From contig JADJPZ010000003.1 of assembly GCA_016713025.1 (NCBI GenBank), positions 558,001-622,000 of the forward strand: 64,000 nucleotides of DNA, given 5' to 3'. Under the pieces are notes generated by a model that was not told the origin of the DNA, did no database searches, and saw nothing but the letters and a program-made list of their open reading frames with translations. Origin of the DNA: Saprospiraceae bacterium. Its GTDB lineage: Bacteria > Bacteroidota > Bacteroidia > Chitinophagales > Saprospiraceae. A program made the translations under genes and the position numbers. Below, piece by piece: positions 1 through 8,947 of the stretch; the stretch's first letter is position 1, and every line of letters starts with the position of its first letter.

Positions 1-129
1 AGGCATGATGACGAAGGTGTTCTTTTTGTCCAAAACACTTTTTACTATTTGTTTCTGATCGCCTTTAAATGATTCAAAACCAAAGTAGGTTTTGATGGCG
101 GATGTTATATCCTGATCTGTAAATACCAT
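1..129 (-). CDS. recQ: ATP-dependent DNA helicase RecQ, N-terminal part (runs off the left edge)
   Basis: Read on the minus strand from an ATG at 127-129, the 43 visible codons give a protein starting MVFTDQDITSAIKTYFGF, followed by SFKGDQKQIV and ending in VIMP at the window edge. This is the typical RecQ start: the F-G-F-x-x-F-x-x-x-Q motif 0 region, ending just before the Walker A loop. RecQ is a 3'-5' helicase used in recombination and fork repair. The helicase core, RQC and HRDC domains lie outside the window. It is divergent from kdsD. I see no clear promoter box ahead of it. The assignment rests on a short stretch but the pattern is characteristic. Confidence 0.8.
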   Translation of the reverse strand, partial: MVFTDQDITSAIKTYFGFESFKGDQKQIVKSVLDKKNTFVIMP

Positions 130-531
130 GGTATTATTATGTATCTTACTTTAATTAAAATTTTAAAAATCAATGAAACAGGTACCTTTTACCAATTCCA
201 TTAGTATCAATATCTTTCTGCTTCCGTGCGAAATCTCTGCCTGCAATTCTGCATTTAAAATCAAAGTTTTCTGCATTTGAGAAGATTCCATAAATATATT
301 CATTTTTTACAAAACAATGTTAAAATTACAAGAATTTTTATAATAAAAATAATCATTTACAATATTATGAAAATGAATAAATTATATTTCATATTTAAAT
401 GTCGCATGATATATCACCTTCACATAAATCACTTATTAAAATCAGCTCAGAAGGTGAATGCACAAAATTTTTTGTAAGTTTGGGCTGCCTTAAATTGAAA
501 GGCTTTTTTTTCGGATGCCAAAAATACAAAA
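130..531. other. recQ-kdsD divergent intergenic region
   Basis: About 400 AT-rich bases with no convincing gene. Two short open frames here (277-477, 399-629) overlap each other and the kdsD start and have no recognisable protein character. A TAAGTTTG match to the Bacteroidota -7 box lies at 475-482, about 50 bases before kdsD, but no TTG sits 20 bases upstream of it, so it is only a possible kdsD promoter. Confidence 0.4.
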
Positions 532-1506
532 TTGAATTCAAATCAGTATACTTTCATAAAGGAAAAAATTATCAATTCCTTAAAAATAGAGGCAGATTCG
601 CTTTATACTTTGTGTCATACGGTCAATAATGAGATGTGTGCGGCTATTGAATTGATTTACAAATCGAACGGAAGGGTGATTCTCACAGGAATTGGTAAAA
701 GTGCATTGGTGGCTCAAAAAATTGTAGCTACATTAAATTCTACCGGCACCCAATCGGTCTTTATGCACGCAGCTGATGCCATACATGGGGATATAGGCAT
801 GCTTTCAGAAAATGATGTCGTGATATGTCTGTCAAAGAGCGGGGATACACCGGAGATTAAGGTCCTGGTACCGTTGATAAAAAATTTTGGAAACTCTCTT
901 ATAGCCATTGTCAGCAATGAAAATTCTTTTCTTGCATTGCAATCAGATATATGCATTTATCTCCCCATGGAAAAAGAAGCTGATCCCAATAATCTGGCAC
1001 CTACGACCAGTACCATCCTGCAGATGGCCATGGGTGATGCCATCGCTGTGGCTTTGCTGTCGTTGAAAGGTTTTACGGAAGATCAGTTTGCACGCTTTCA
1101 TCCCGGTGGCAGCTTAGGCAAACAACTTTACCTGAAAGTCAGGGACTTGATAGTAAGAAATGAAAAGCCAAAAGTATATCTGACTGATCCTATCAAAAAA
1201 GTGATATCAGAAATTTCAGGTAAAAGACTCGGGGCGACCGCAGTCATGGATGATAATGAAAATTTGCAAGGCATCATCACTGATGGTGATCTGAGAAGGA
1301 TGATGGAACGAACAGACGATTTTGTCAACATTCAGGCAGGAGACATCATGTCGGGTTTTCCCAAGACTATCAGCATAGACAACCTGGCAGTAGATGCTTT
1401 TGCCATGATGAAAAAACATAGTATCACTCAACTCGTGGTCATGGAAGAAAACAGGTATAAAGGCATGGTGCATATTCATGACATGATGAGAGAAGGAATA
1501 ATTTAG
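532..1506 (+). CDS. kdsD: arabinose-5-phosphate isomerase (KdsD/KpsF family)
   Basis: Converts ribulose 5-phosphate to arabinose 5-phosphate, the first step to KDO for lipopolysaccharide. The 324-residue length is normal for the family. A SIS domain (about residues 40-175) shows TGIGKS, the HGDIGM stretch and the LSKSGDTPE phosphosugar loop; PTTSTI and FHPGGSLGK follow. Two CBS domains fill about residues 200-324. The start is a TTG at 532; the first in-frame ATG would remove the conserved N-terminal helix (EADSLYTL), so TTG is preferred. A minisatellite begins seven bases after the stop codon. The neighbouring recQ is divergent. Confidence 0.93.
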   Translation: MNSNQYTFIKEKIINSLKIEADSLYTLCHTVNNEMCAAIELIYKSNGRVILTGIGKSALVAQKIVATLNSTGTQSVFMHAADAIHGDIGMLSENDVVICLSKSGDTPEIKVLVPLIKNFGNSLIAIVSNENSFLALQSDICIYLPMEKEADPNNLAPTTSTILQMAMGDAIAVALLSLKGFTEDQFARFHPGGSLGKQLYLKVRDLIVRNEKPKVYLTDPIKKVISEISGKRLGATAVMDDNENLQGIITDGDLRRMMERTDDFVNIQAGDIMSGFPKTISIDNLAVDAFAMMKKHSITQLVVMEENRYKGMVHIHDMMREGII

Positions 1507-1513
1507 GGAAAGA

Positions 1514-1657
1514 CGAACAACCGAACACTCGAACAACCGAGCAACCAAACAACCGAACAAACGAGCAACCGAACAAACGAACAAACGAACAAACGAACAA
1601 CCGAGCACTCGAACACTCGAGCAACCGAACACTCGAACAACCGAACACTCGAATGAT
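1514..1657. repeat. 8-bp degenerate minisatellite, 18 units
   Basis: Eighteen head-to-tail 8-mers, mostly cgaacaac, cgaacact, cgagcaac and cgaacaaa, start seven bases after the kdsD stop codon. Because 8 is not a multiple of 3 and the unit holds no stop on the minus strand, all minus frames stay open and give false ORFs rich in Val-Arg-Leu-Phe-Cys-Ser. The unit variants are interspersed rather than blocked. Confidence 0.95.
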
Positions 1658-1673
1658 TTGAACAATGAATAGC

Positions 1674-1786
1674 GTGGGTCTTCCCTTTAGGGAATGAGGG
1701 TAGCGGGGCAGATCGACGAATGATTTGAACAACCGAGCAACCCATGTTTGAATCATTCGTCGTTAAAATTGTTCAGATCATTCGTC
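1674..1786. repeat. dispersed palindromic core motif plus inverted repeat
   Basis: At 1674-1709 lies gtgggtcttccctttaggga followed by atgagggtagcggggc. Its core (TTCCCTTTAGGGAA, a near-palindrome) recurs inside the elements at 3776-3931 and 58918-59055. Right of it, cgacgaatgatttgaacaa (1714-1732) faces an inverted copy at 1768-1786 with one mismatch, forming a hairpin between the convergent ends of kdsD and mnmG. It may act as a bidirectional terminator, though there is no T-run. Confidence 0.7.
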
Positions 1787-1794
1787 GTTCGAAT

Positions 1795-3660
1795 TCATCT
1801 TCCCACATGTACGAGCAATACCGAAATATCAGAAGGCGATACACCACTGATTCTACTCGCTTGACCGATGGTTCTGGGTCTTATTTTTTGGAGTTTTTCT
1901 CTTGCCTCAATAGATAAGGACTTTAAAGATTGATAGTCCAATCGATCTGCAAGTCTGACAGACTCCAGTCTATCCATTTTTTCTACCATTTCCTGTTCTT
2001 TTCTGATATATCCATCATACTTCATGGCTACTTCTGCTATAGTGATCGTTTCATTATCAAAACGGCTTAAGAAATCATCAACATAAGGAAGATAACTCCT
2101 CATATCTGCAATGTCTATATTTGGTCTGGTGAGTACGGATTTTGCTTTCACTTTTTGTTTCAATGGTGCAGAAGTGATGGATTCAAGAAATCCATTGATC
2201 AGGTCTGGTTCCACACTTGTGTCGTCAAAATACCGCTCGATCCGAGCACCATTTTCGATCTTGGCATTGACTCGTTCCAACCTTTCTTCCATTCCCAGCA
2301 TACCTAACTCACTCGCCAAAGGTGTGAGTCTGATATCAGCATTGTCCTGACGAAGCAAAATCCTGTACTCTGCTCTTGACGTAAACATTCTGTAAGGTTC
2401 ATTGGTCCCTTTATTGACAAGATCGTCTATCAGTACTCCGATATACGCTTGTGATCGTTTTAATATAAATGGTTCTTGCGCTCTGATAGCCAGATGCGCA
2501 TTGATTCCTGCCATCAATCCCTGACATGCTGCTTCCTCATAACCTGTTGTGCCATTGATCTGTCCCGCAAAAAACAATTTTTTTACAAGTTTAGTCTCCA
2601 GGTTCATGTTGAGCTGCACTGGCGGAAAGTAGTCATACTCAATGGCATATCCTGGTCTGAACATCTTCATATTTTCAAAACCCTGAACTTTCTTAAGCGC
2701 TTTGTATTGTACATCTTCCGGCAAAGAAGAAGAAAATCCATTGACATAAATCTCGCAAGTATTCCAGCCTTCCGGCTCTACAAAAAGCTGATGTCTGTCT
2801 TTGTCCGCAAAACGATTTATTTTATCTTCTATCGACGGACAGTACCTCGGTCCAAGTCCCTGTATCCTGCCATTGAACATAGGTGATCTGTCAAAACCTT
2901 CTTTCAGGGTTTCATGTACCTCTTCACTGGTATATGTCACATGGCATGGCAGTTGTTTTTGTATCACCGGGGTATCAGTGTAGGAAAATTTACCGGGTTT
3001 TTCATCTCCGGGTTGGATTTCCATCTTACTATAGTCGAGTGACCTTCCATCTATACGTGGTGGTGTACCTGTTTTCATCCGCCCCGACTCAAATCCCAGA
3101 CTGATGAGTTGTTCGGTGATACCGGTAGCAGATTTTTCTCCTGCCCTTCCACCGCCAAACTGTTTCTCACCAATGTGTATTAATCCATTGAGAAATGTAC
3201 CATTGGTCAGCACCACAGCGTCTGATTCTATTTCGAGTCCCAGACTGGTTACGACACCTTTGCAGACACCATTTTTGACGATGAGGCCTGGGACAGTTTC
3301 CTGCCAGAAATCAATATTCGGGTGTGCTTCCAGCATTTCACGCCATTTGGCTGCAAACATCATACGATCATTCTGAGCGCGAGGACTCCACATGGCGGGA
3401 CCTTTGGACATATTGAGCATCCTGAACTGTACCAAAGAATAATCGGTAACGATACCTGAATACCCGCCAAGAGCATCCACTTCACGTACGATCTGTCCTT
3501 TTGCCACTCCACCCATAGCGGGATTGCATGACATTTGGGCGATGGTATTCATATTCATAGTGATGAGCAATACCTTAGAACCCATATTGGCAGCACCTAC
3601 AGCAGCTTCGCAGCCTGCATGACCAGCACCTACTACAATTACATCATATTTTGGAAACAT
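1795..3660 (-). CDS. mnmG: tRNA uridine-5-carboxymethylaminomethyl(34) synthesis protein MnmG (GidA)
   Basis: FAD-dependent subunit that works with MnmE to modify the wobble uridine of several tRNAs. The protein has 621 residues, the usual size. The N-terminus [20 protein letters not shown] carries the Rossmann FAD-binding GxGxx[12 protein letters not shown] (about 46-56) and the [10 protein letters not shown] stretch are family hallmarks, and the C-terminal helical domain is present. The start is fixed by the conserved MFP-YDV. A perfect promoter ends four bases before the ATG (3665-3696), so the mRNA is probably leaderless. Convergent with kdsD. Confidence 0.97.
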   Translation of the reverse strand: MFPKYDVIVVGAGHAGCEAAVGAANMGSKVLLITMNMNTIAQMSCNPAMGGVAKGQIVREVDALGGYSGIVTDYSLVQFRMLNMSKGPAMWSPRAQNDRMMFAAKWREMLEAHPNIDFWQETVPGLIVKNGVCKGVVTSLGLEIESDAVVLTNGTFLNGLIHIGEKQFGGGRAGEKSATGITEQLISLGFESGRMKTGTPPRIDGRSLDYSKMEIQPGDEKPGKFSYTDTPVIQKQLPCHVTYTSEEVHETLKEGFDRSPMFNGRIQGLGPRYCPSIEDKINRFADKDRHQLFVEPEGWNTCEIYVNGFSSSLPEDVQYKALKKVQGFENMKMFRPGYAIEYDYFPPVQLNMNLETKLVKKLFFAGQINGTTGYEEAACQGLMAGINAHLAIRAQEPFILKRSQAYIGVLIDDLVNKGTNEPYRMFTSRAEYRILLRQDNADIRLTPLASELGMLGMEERLERVNAKIENGARIERYFDDTSVEPDLINGFLESITSAPLKQKVKAKSVLTRPNIDIADMRSYLPYVDDFLSRFDNETITIAEVAMKYDGYIRKEQEMVEKMDRLESVRLADRLDYQSLKSLSIEAREKLQKIRPRTIGQASRISGVSPSDISVLLVHVGR

Positions 3661-3664
3661 GCCG

Positions 3665-3696
3665 CAAAGATAAGATAATTGATCAATTTTCTCAAA
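3665..3696 (-). promoter_or_regulatory. Bacteroidota-type promoter of mnmG
   Basis: On the minus strand TTTG (3693-3696) is followed by exactly 20 bases and TATCTTTG (3665-3672), matching the phylum -33/-7 consensus. Only CGGC separates the -7 box from the mnmG ATG, so transcription should start at or within a base or two of the start codon. Confidence 0.8.
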
Positions 3697-3775
3697 ATTA
3701 GGAATTTTGAATGATGCTTGAAATCAAATTGTTTCTGGATTTCGCTCAATCATAATTCTACAAATGTGTTTTTTG

Positions 3776-3931
3776 GGGTGTATCCCAAAATTGCACTAAA
3801 TTTATATAATTCCTAAGTTCTGAATTTAGTGGATTAGCCTAATAGTTAGGAGTTTAAGGGTGGGACTTCCCTTTAGGGAATGAGGGTTGCGGGCAGTTTA
3901 AACAATTGCAGTGCAAAAATGGGATACACCC
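3776..3931. mobile_element. MITE-like element, 156 bp
   Basis: The ends are gggtgtatcccaaaattgca (from 3776) and its inverted copy ending at 3931; 18 of 21 end positions match. The flanks gttttttg (3768-3775) and gttttttt (3932-3939) look like an 8-bp target duplication with one change. Inside, at 3859-3896, is the palindromic core shared with 1674 and 58985. There is no ORF. The ends resemble, but differ from, the ISKra4-type ends at 32712, so it was probably mobilised by a related transposase. Confidence 0.8.
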
Positions 3932-4011
3932 GTTTTTTTAAACTTGTTTTCTTGTAATACTTATGGCTTGGGTAGAGTTTCTGCCTGATTACTCCAATTC
4001 CAGACTATTGA

Positions 4012-4320
4012 TCATTTCTTTAAGTTCATTTGGTTTGAGGTCAGCTTTTTCACTTTTATCGTAAATTGTGAGAAGATAAATTGTTTTTGTTCGCTATATA
4101 GATAAGTGATTATCCTTGCTCCACCTCTTTTTCCTTTGCCTTTACTGCTGACCAACAATCGAATTTTAAAACAGTTGTTTCCGATTTGTATACCTATGGA
4201 TGGGTTGGTGACTAATTCAAAAATGAGTCGGGAATACTCATCTTTTAATGAACGATACTTTTTAGCCAATCGTTTAAGCTCTGTTTCAAATCGATGGGTA
4301 GAAATAACATTATAACTCAT
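4012..4320 (-). CDS. RelE/ParE-superfamily toxin
   Basis: A 102-residue protein starting MSYNVISTHRFETELKRLAKKY, with a GGARIITYLYSEQKQFIFSQF strand region: the small alpha-beta fold of RelE-like ribonuclease toxins. Family members cut mRNA at the ribosome or poison gyrase. The C-terminal catalytic residues cannot be assigned by eye. Its ATG overlaps the end of the upstream antitoxin gene by 11 bases, the usual translational coupling of a type II toxin-antitoxin pair. Confidence 0.75.
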   Translation of the reverse strand: MSYNVISTHRFETELKRLAKKYRSLKDEYSRLIFELVTNPSIGIQIGNNCFKIRLLVSSKGKGKRGGARIITYLYSEQKQFIFSQFTIKVKKLTSNQMNLKK

Positions 4321-4519
4321 TTAGTAATTCCTGAGCAGTTTTTAATTTTATTCTACCTTCCTTATGCAATTTCACCTCTTGGGCAGCTTCTTTCAAGTCT
4401 TCCCATAACTCTATTTTAGAAACGCTCATTGGTTTAATTTTTTTAACAAATGAAAGATTTTCTAAAACCTTTATTGCAAAATTCGCATCATCATCCTGAA
4501 TATCTATAAGTATTTTCAT
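4310..4519 (-). CDS. antitoxin of the RelE-type module
   Basis: Sixty-nine residues, starting MKILIDIQDDDANFAIKVLENL and ending in a basic, helical tail (HKEGRIKLKTAQELLNEL) typical of small antitoxins that wrap around RelE-like toxins. No DNA-binding domain is obvious. It is first in a two-gene operon and overlaps the toxin start by 11 bases. The identification depends on the context and size more than on a named domain. Confidence 0.7.
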   Translation of the reverse strand: MKILIDIQDDDANFAIKVLENLSFVKKIKPMSVSKIELWEDLKEAAQEVKLHKEGRIKLKTAQELLNEL

Positions 4520-4813
4520 CGGTAAATTCTATTTTCTAAAAAACATAACTTGTTGATATAACAAATTGGCTTTCATTAAAGTTCTACGAAAATTTTTGTG
4601 TTCAGTTTTCTCTAAATTTGGGTTTTTTGAATTAGTCACACCACCTGTGAGATTAGTTTTTTTATATCAATCATAGATTTGCTATCTAACTGAAACTGAG
4701 GAATGAAAGTAATCGCTGTTTCAATTTTCATAAAATATTCATCTATTATTGTAAACAATTTATATTCACCGTTGTATGATTTTGTACAAATATTTTCCAT
4801 ATCGACAAGCACT

Positions 4814-7192
4814 ATGATCCTTTATCCTAAAGATATAAAAGAAAAACTGGAATATTCTAAAATTATTGATGCCATTTGTTCAGAATGTCTGTCAGGTATG
4901 GCAATTGACTACTTCAGGAAGATAGAAATACTTACAGAGTTACAGCACATATCACAACTGATCAATGAAACGGATGAATATAAAAAAGCACTTCAACGGG
5001 GAGAATCCTTACCAATAACTTCTTTTGAATCAGTCACGGAAGATGTCCAGTTGGTACGAAAAGAAGGCTATGTACTTGAAATAGGTAGCATTAAAAACAT
5101 TTACAGGATAGTCTCCATTGGTATGGAATTGGTGCAATACTTCTCTGATGCTGAGAAAGTCAAAATGAATCCACTAATATCAGGAATAATATCTGGTATC
5201 GTCATAGACAAGGCCCTGACCAAAGAAATCGACAGGGTACTTGATGAAGAAGGCGACGTGCGGCCCAATGCTTCAGAAGAGTTGCTCCGCATCTCCAAAC
5301 TGATCAAATCCAGAGAAAGAGAAATAGAAAAAATTTTCAATAGTGAAGTGGAAGTTTATAAATCTAAAGGATATCTTGTAGATACATATGAAAGCATCAG
5401 AAACGGCAGAAGGGTGCTCACCGTAGCTTCAGAACACAAAAGAAAAATACACGGAATCATACATGACGAATCTGCCACTGGCAAAACGATATATATTGAA
5501 CCTGAAAAAGTGATGCATTTCAATCAGGAAATCTACAATCTCTATGCTGAAAGACGACATGAGATATACAAGATTATCAGAGCATTGTGTGCTTTTATAC
5601 GGCCTTATGCAGATGGCATACTGACGATACAGCACATCCTGGTCAAACTGGATACTATAAGGGCCAAGGCTCGATTTGCATACCGTATCAATGCAGGAAA
5701 ACCATATCTGGATACCAAACCTGTATTCTGTTTTAAGACGGCTTACAATCCCGTCTTGCTCCTAAAAAATGAAAACACAGGTGCTCCGGTAATACCATTT
5801 GATCTCGAGCTACATGGTAGCAATCGTATCCTGGTACTCAGTGGACCAAATGCCGGCGGAAAATCCGTGGCATTAAAATCTGTAGGCCTGCTCCAGATGA
5901 TGCTACAATCCGGCATGCTGATTCCTGTAGATGAAAATTCTCATTTTGGCATTTTTGATAAGATATTTGTGGACATAGGAGATCAGCAGTCGCTGGAAGA
6001 TGACCTGAGCACATACTCATCACATCTCAAAAACATGAAGTTTGTCACAGAAAATGCGGATAAAAACTCATTGGTACTGATAGACGAATTTGGTTCGGGT
6101 ACTGATCCCAAAATTGGAGGTGCTATAGCTGAAGCTGTACTTAACGATATGAATTACAGAAAAGTGTTTGCTACTATCACCACACACTATTCCAATCTGA
6201 AATATTATGCATACAAAACCAAAGGTGTCATCAATGGTTCGATGGAATTTGACAAATTGCATCTCAAACCTACTTTCAGGATGCAGGTGGGGAAACCGGG
6301 AAGTTCATTTGCATATGAGATAGCAGAAAAGATCGGCCTTGACTCTCGTATCGTCAAGTATGCTCAGCACAAAACCGGAAAAAATGAAAAAGCCATAGAT
6401 GACTTGCTCATCAACCTGATGTCAGAAAAAAAAGAATATGAAGACAAGCTATCCTCCCTGCTGGAAAAGCAGGACCGGCTCGACAGACTGATACAGTCAT
6501 ATGAACATATGAATACTGATCTCGATATCAAGCGCAAAAAAATAAAACTCCAGGCCAAAGAACAATCGGCTATAAAAGTGATGGATCAGAACAATGAAAT
6601 GCAAAAGATCCTCAAAGAAATCAAGCAGTCCAAAGATGAAGAAAAAGCACTGCAGGCATCTATCGCCCTGAAGAAAAAACAGGAAGAAACCCTCAAAGAA
6701 CTCGAATCGCTGAAGATGGAAGTATTTGCCAGAGAGATCACTGCTTCGAAAGACAAAATAGAAGTGGGTTCTTTTGTACGTATGCGCAATGGCACGACCA
6801 ATGGCGAAGTCCTCTCTATCCAAAAAGGTGTCGCCGAAGTGCAGATGGGATTTCTAAACCTGAAAGTGCCAGTCATAGATCTTGTCTCCGCCAAAGAACC
6901 TATAGAAACCAAGACCAAGAGTATCCACCTGCCCAAATCGGGAAATGAGATGCCTGACACAAAAATTGATATCCGCGAATATACCAAGTCAGATGCCCTT
7001 CATATGCTTCAAAACTTTATGGACAAAGCACTGATGAACAATACCTACGAACTCAGAATCATCCATGGTGTAGGCACTGGTGTTATGAAAAATGAAGTCA
7101 AAAAACTACTGCGCCAGTACAGGGACGTGAAAGAAGTCTGGCATCCTGAGCCTGAACAAGGAGGCGAAGGGGTGACTTTGGTGCGGTTTTAG
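4814..7192 (+). CDS. mutS2: MutS2-family ATPase with C-terminal Smr domain
   Basis: A 792-residue protein. The MutS core and lever region is followed by the ABC-type ATPase: Walker A GPNAGGKS at about 344-351, the Q-loop/signature region (DIGDQQSLEDDLSTYSSH), and Walker B LVLIDEFGSGTDP near 421-433. A long coiled coil (about 515-640) and a C-terminal Smr domain (about 716-792, with HGVGTG) follow. MutS2 proteins limit recombination and split or rescue collided ribosomes. The open frame begins at 4703, but MILYPKDIKEKLEY at 4814 matches family N-termini. In the Smr domain the usual LDLRG motif reads IDIRE, so nuclease activity may be altered. Confidence 0.92.
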   Translation: MILYPKDIKEKLEYSKIIDAICSECLSGMAIDYFRKIEILTELQHISQLINETDEYKKALQRGESLPITSFESVTEDVQLVRKEGYVLEIGSIKNIYRIVSIGMELVQYFSDAEKVKMNPLISGIISGIVIDKALTKEIDRVLDEEGDVRPNASEELLRISKLIKSREREIEKIFNSEVEVYKSKGYLVDTYESIRNGRRVLTVASEHKRKIHGIIHDESATGKTIYIEPEKVMHFNQEIYNLYAERRHEIYKIIRALCAFIRPYADGILTIQHILVKLDTIRAKARFAYRINAGKPYLDTKPVFCFKTAYNPVLLLKNENTGAPVIPFDLELHGSNRILVLSGPNAGGKSVALKSVGLLQMMLQSGMLIPVDENSHFGIFDKIFVDIGDQQSLEDDLSTYSSHLKNMKFVTENADKNSLVLIDEFGSGTDPKIGGAIAEAVLNDMNYRKVFATITTHYSNLKYYAYKTKGVINGSMEFDKLHLKPTFRMQVGKPGSSFAYEIAEKIGLDSRIVKYAQHKTGKNEKAIDDLLINLMSEKKEYEDKLSSLLEKQDRLDRLIQSYEHMNTDLDIKRKKIKLQAKEQSAIKVMDQNNEMQKILKEIKQSKDEEKALQASIALKKKQEETLKELESLKMEVFAREITASKDKIEVGSFVRMRNGTTNGEVLSIQKGVAEVQMGFLNLKVPVIDLVSAKEPIETKTKSIHLPKSGNEMPDTKIDIREYTKSDALHMLQNFMDKALMNNTYELRIIHGVGTGVMKNEVKKLLRQYRDVKEVWHPEPEQGGEGVTLVRF

Positions 7193-7226
7193 GATGATTT
7201 GTTTTGCATGCATTGTTGCTACAAAA

Positions 7227-8573
7227 TTAAAACAATGTGTAAGTAAATTTTAATCCTGCATTGACAGTAAATCTTGAGCCTTCATATGGTAGTATTGAAT
7301 TCAGTGGAGTATATACTTCACTTCTAAAATTTGGGTTAAACTCATTGACACCTGATGGTCTTTCAAAAATCACACGATCATTGGTGAGCCATTTTAGATC
7401 TAAAAATCCTGATATTCTGGACCTGTTATTGATAAAATAATTGAAATTTAGTGGTAAGGAGAGTTGTGCTGCATGTTGACTAAATGTCTGAGTAGCCAAA
7501 GAAATGGTAGGAGAAGCACTGATGGTTGTTCGTGAGTTGGGATTGAAAATCAACCCATAGCTACCTGATAAAGTGGTGACATTATCTGCCTGGTGTGCAT
7601 TGTTAAAGCCATGAGACAACCTTAATGAAGTTTCAGTTCCAAAAAACAGGCTTTTATTTTTTGCATTAACGTAGGTAACTGAAGCTAATGCACCACGATT
7701 TAACTCAGACTCCCAATTTACATTGTTTCGCTTGTCCCAGTTCTTTTGCGCCCATGGAGAAATACTGAATGAAAGCCTTTTCCCATTTAGCCTTTGGGCC
7801 GTAAAATTTCCGGTCCAGTTATCGTTCAGTATTGTAAATGTTTTGATATTTTGATCTATTCCTTTTGAGTTTAGCCAATTTGTAAGCTCAGTTAGCTGAT
7901 AGATAGTGGCTCTTCTGAAATCAAATATCCTTTGATTTTTAACCTTGGCCATCAATGCTGCCAACTCATAAAGTTCACTTTCGGAAAATTTAGATTTGAT
8001 AATACCGGCTTCCAGCAAATCATTCATAAGAAACTGTGCATCAAAAACTTCAGATACAGGCTCCAATCTACCAAAACCTAAACCCAAAGAAAGGTCAGCT
8101 GCAGCTTGAGTGTATGATGAGTTGATAACGCTGCTGTAGCTGACAGTAAGCTTATGATTGACCTCAAAAAACTTTCCTTTCAATCCTAAAAAGGAAGCTT
8201 CATTTTGGAAATAATTTCGATTTATCTGATTTTTATTGAGATTCAGATAGAAGCTCTTCACTTTATTCTCAATTGGTAACAAATCATATTTTGCATAGCT
8301 GAACCTATTCTGAACAGAAACAAAGTCTGTTTTTTGCCTTTTGCCTGTATTTAAAAACTGAAAGTAATTGCTCTCTAAATCGTAAGAAAAATTTCTGGAT
8401 TTGTAGTCTTTGGTCAGTTCATATTTATTGTAACTTCCCAAGGAGTTAAAACTGATATTTAGACCTTTTACCTTTACCTCAGGAAATTTATATAGATCAT
8501 AATTGTATTGACCAACAAGCATATTAGCCGAACCTAAGGTAAATATCATAGTGATGTAAAATAGTGTTTTCAT
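7227..8573 (-). CDS. putative outer-membrane beta-barrel protein
   Basis: A 448-residue protein with a clear signal peptide (MKTLFYITMIFTLGSANMLVGQ). The rest is rich in alternating polar and aromatic residues and ends FTVNAGLKFTYTLF, the terminal-Phe beta-strand that marks outer-membrane barrels. No named domain is recognised; the role (pore, transporter or surface protein) is unknown. It is convergent with mutS2 at a 34-bp distance and has no operon partner. Confidence 0.6.
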   Translation of the reverse strand: MKTLFYITMIFTLGSANMLVGQYNYDLYKFPEVKVKGLNISFNSLGSYNKYELTKDYKSRNFSYDLESNYFQFLNTGKRQKTDFVSVQNRFSYAKYDLLPIENKVKSFYLNLNKNQINRNYFQNEASFLGLKGKFFEVNHKLTVSYSSVINSSYTQAAADLSLGLGFGRLEPVSEVFDAQFLMNDLLEAGIIKSKFSESELYELAALMAKVKNQRIFDFRRATIYQLTELTNWLNSKGIDQNIKTFTILNDNWTGNFTAQRLNGKRLSFSISPWAQKNWDKRNNVNWESELNRGALASVTYVNAKNKSLFFGTETSLRLSHGFNNAHQADNVTTLSGSYGLIFNPNSRTTISASPTISLATQTFSQHAAQLSLPLNFNYFINNRSRISGFLDLKWLTNDRVIFERPSGVNEFNPNFRSEVYTPLNSILPYEGSRFTVNAGLKFTYTLF

Positions 8574-8804
8574 AAAAATTGATTGGAAGAGTTGAATAAT
8601 TAAAAAGTTATATCTTTATAACTCCCAAGAAAAAATAACGCTGCTTAAGGCTTTGAAATTTAATAAAGCTTTAACCAAGTCTGGTAACTATTAAGTTTTT
8701 ATTAATTGTGTTTGCATAAATGCACAAGTTGCAAACTTGCACCAGCAGAAGACTACTATGGAAAAGTTATTCATTTGTATGAAATGAGTAAAATTTAGCT
8801 GGCG

Positions 8805-8909
8805 CTAATCATAAATGTCTTTCCTGTGTCCTAAGTCAATGACATCCACCAAAAGGATATCATCAAAAATTTCGTAGATAATGTAAAATTTTAATACATC
8901 CCCTCTACC
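8805..8909 (-). pseudogene. remnant of a RelE/ParE-type toxin (C-terminal end only)
   Basis: On the minus strand 34 codons read GRGDVLKFYIIYEIFDDILL then VDVIDLGHRKDIYD and a TAG. The final LxxGHRKDIY is the C-terminal catalytic strand of RelE/ParE toxins. A TGA stop lies four codons upstream and no N-terminal part is visible, so it is a decayed toxin gene. The priA promoter now lies over its truncated end. Confidence 0.7.
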
Positions 8910-8919
8910 TCACTTTGTT

Positions 8920-8927
8920 TATCTTTG
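8920..8927 (+). promoter_or_regulatory. -7 box of the priA promoter
   Basis: TATCTTTG followed by CA is an exact -7 match 20 bases before the GTG start of priA. No TTG is found 20 bases upstream, so the -33 element is weak. Confidence 0.5.
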
Positions 8928-8947
8928 CACTCACAAAACCTTCTTGA

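Noticed and set aside
1216..1756. Minus-strand ORFs rich in Val-Arg-Leu-Phe-Gly-Cys-Ser
   Set aside because: They are translations of the 8-bp minisatellite, open in every frame because the unit has no stop on that strand.
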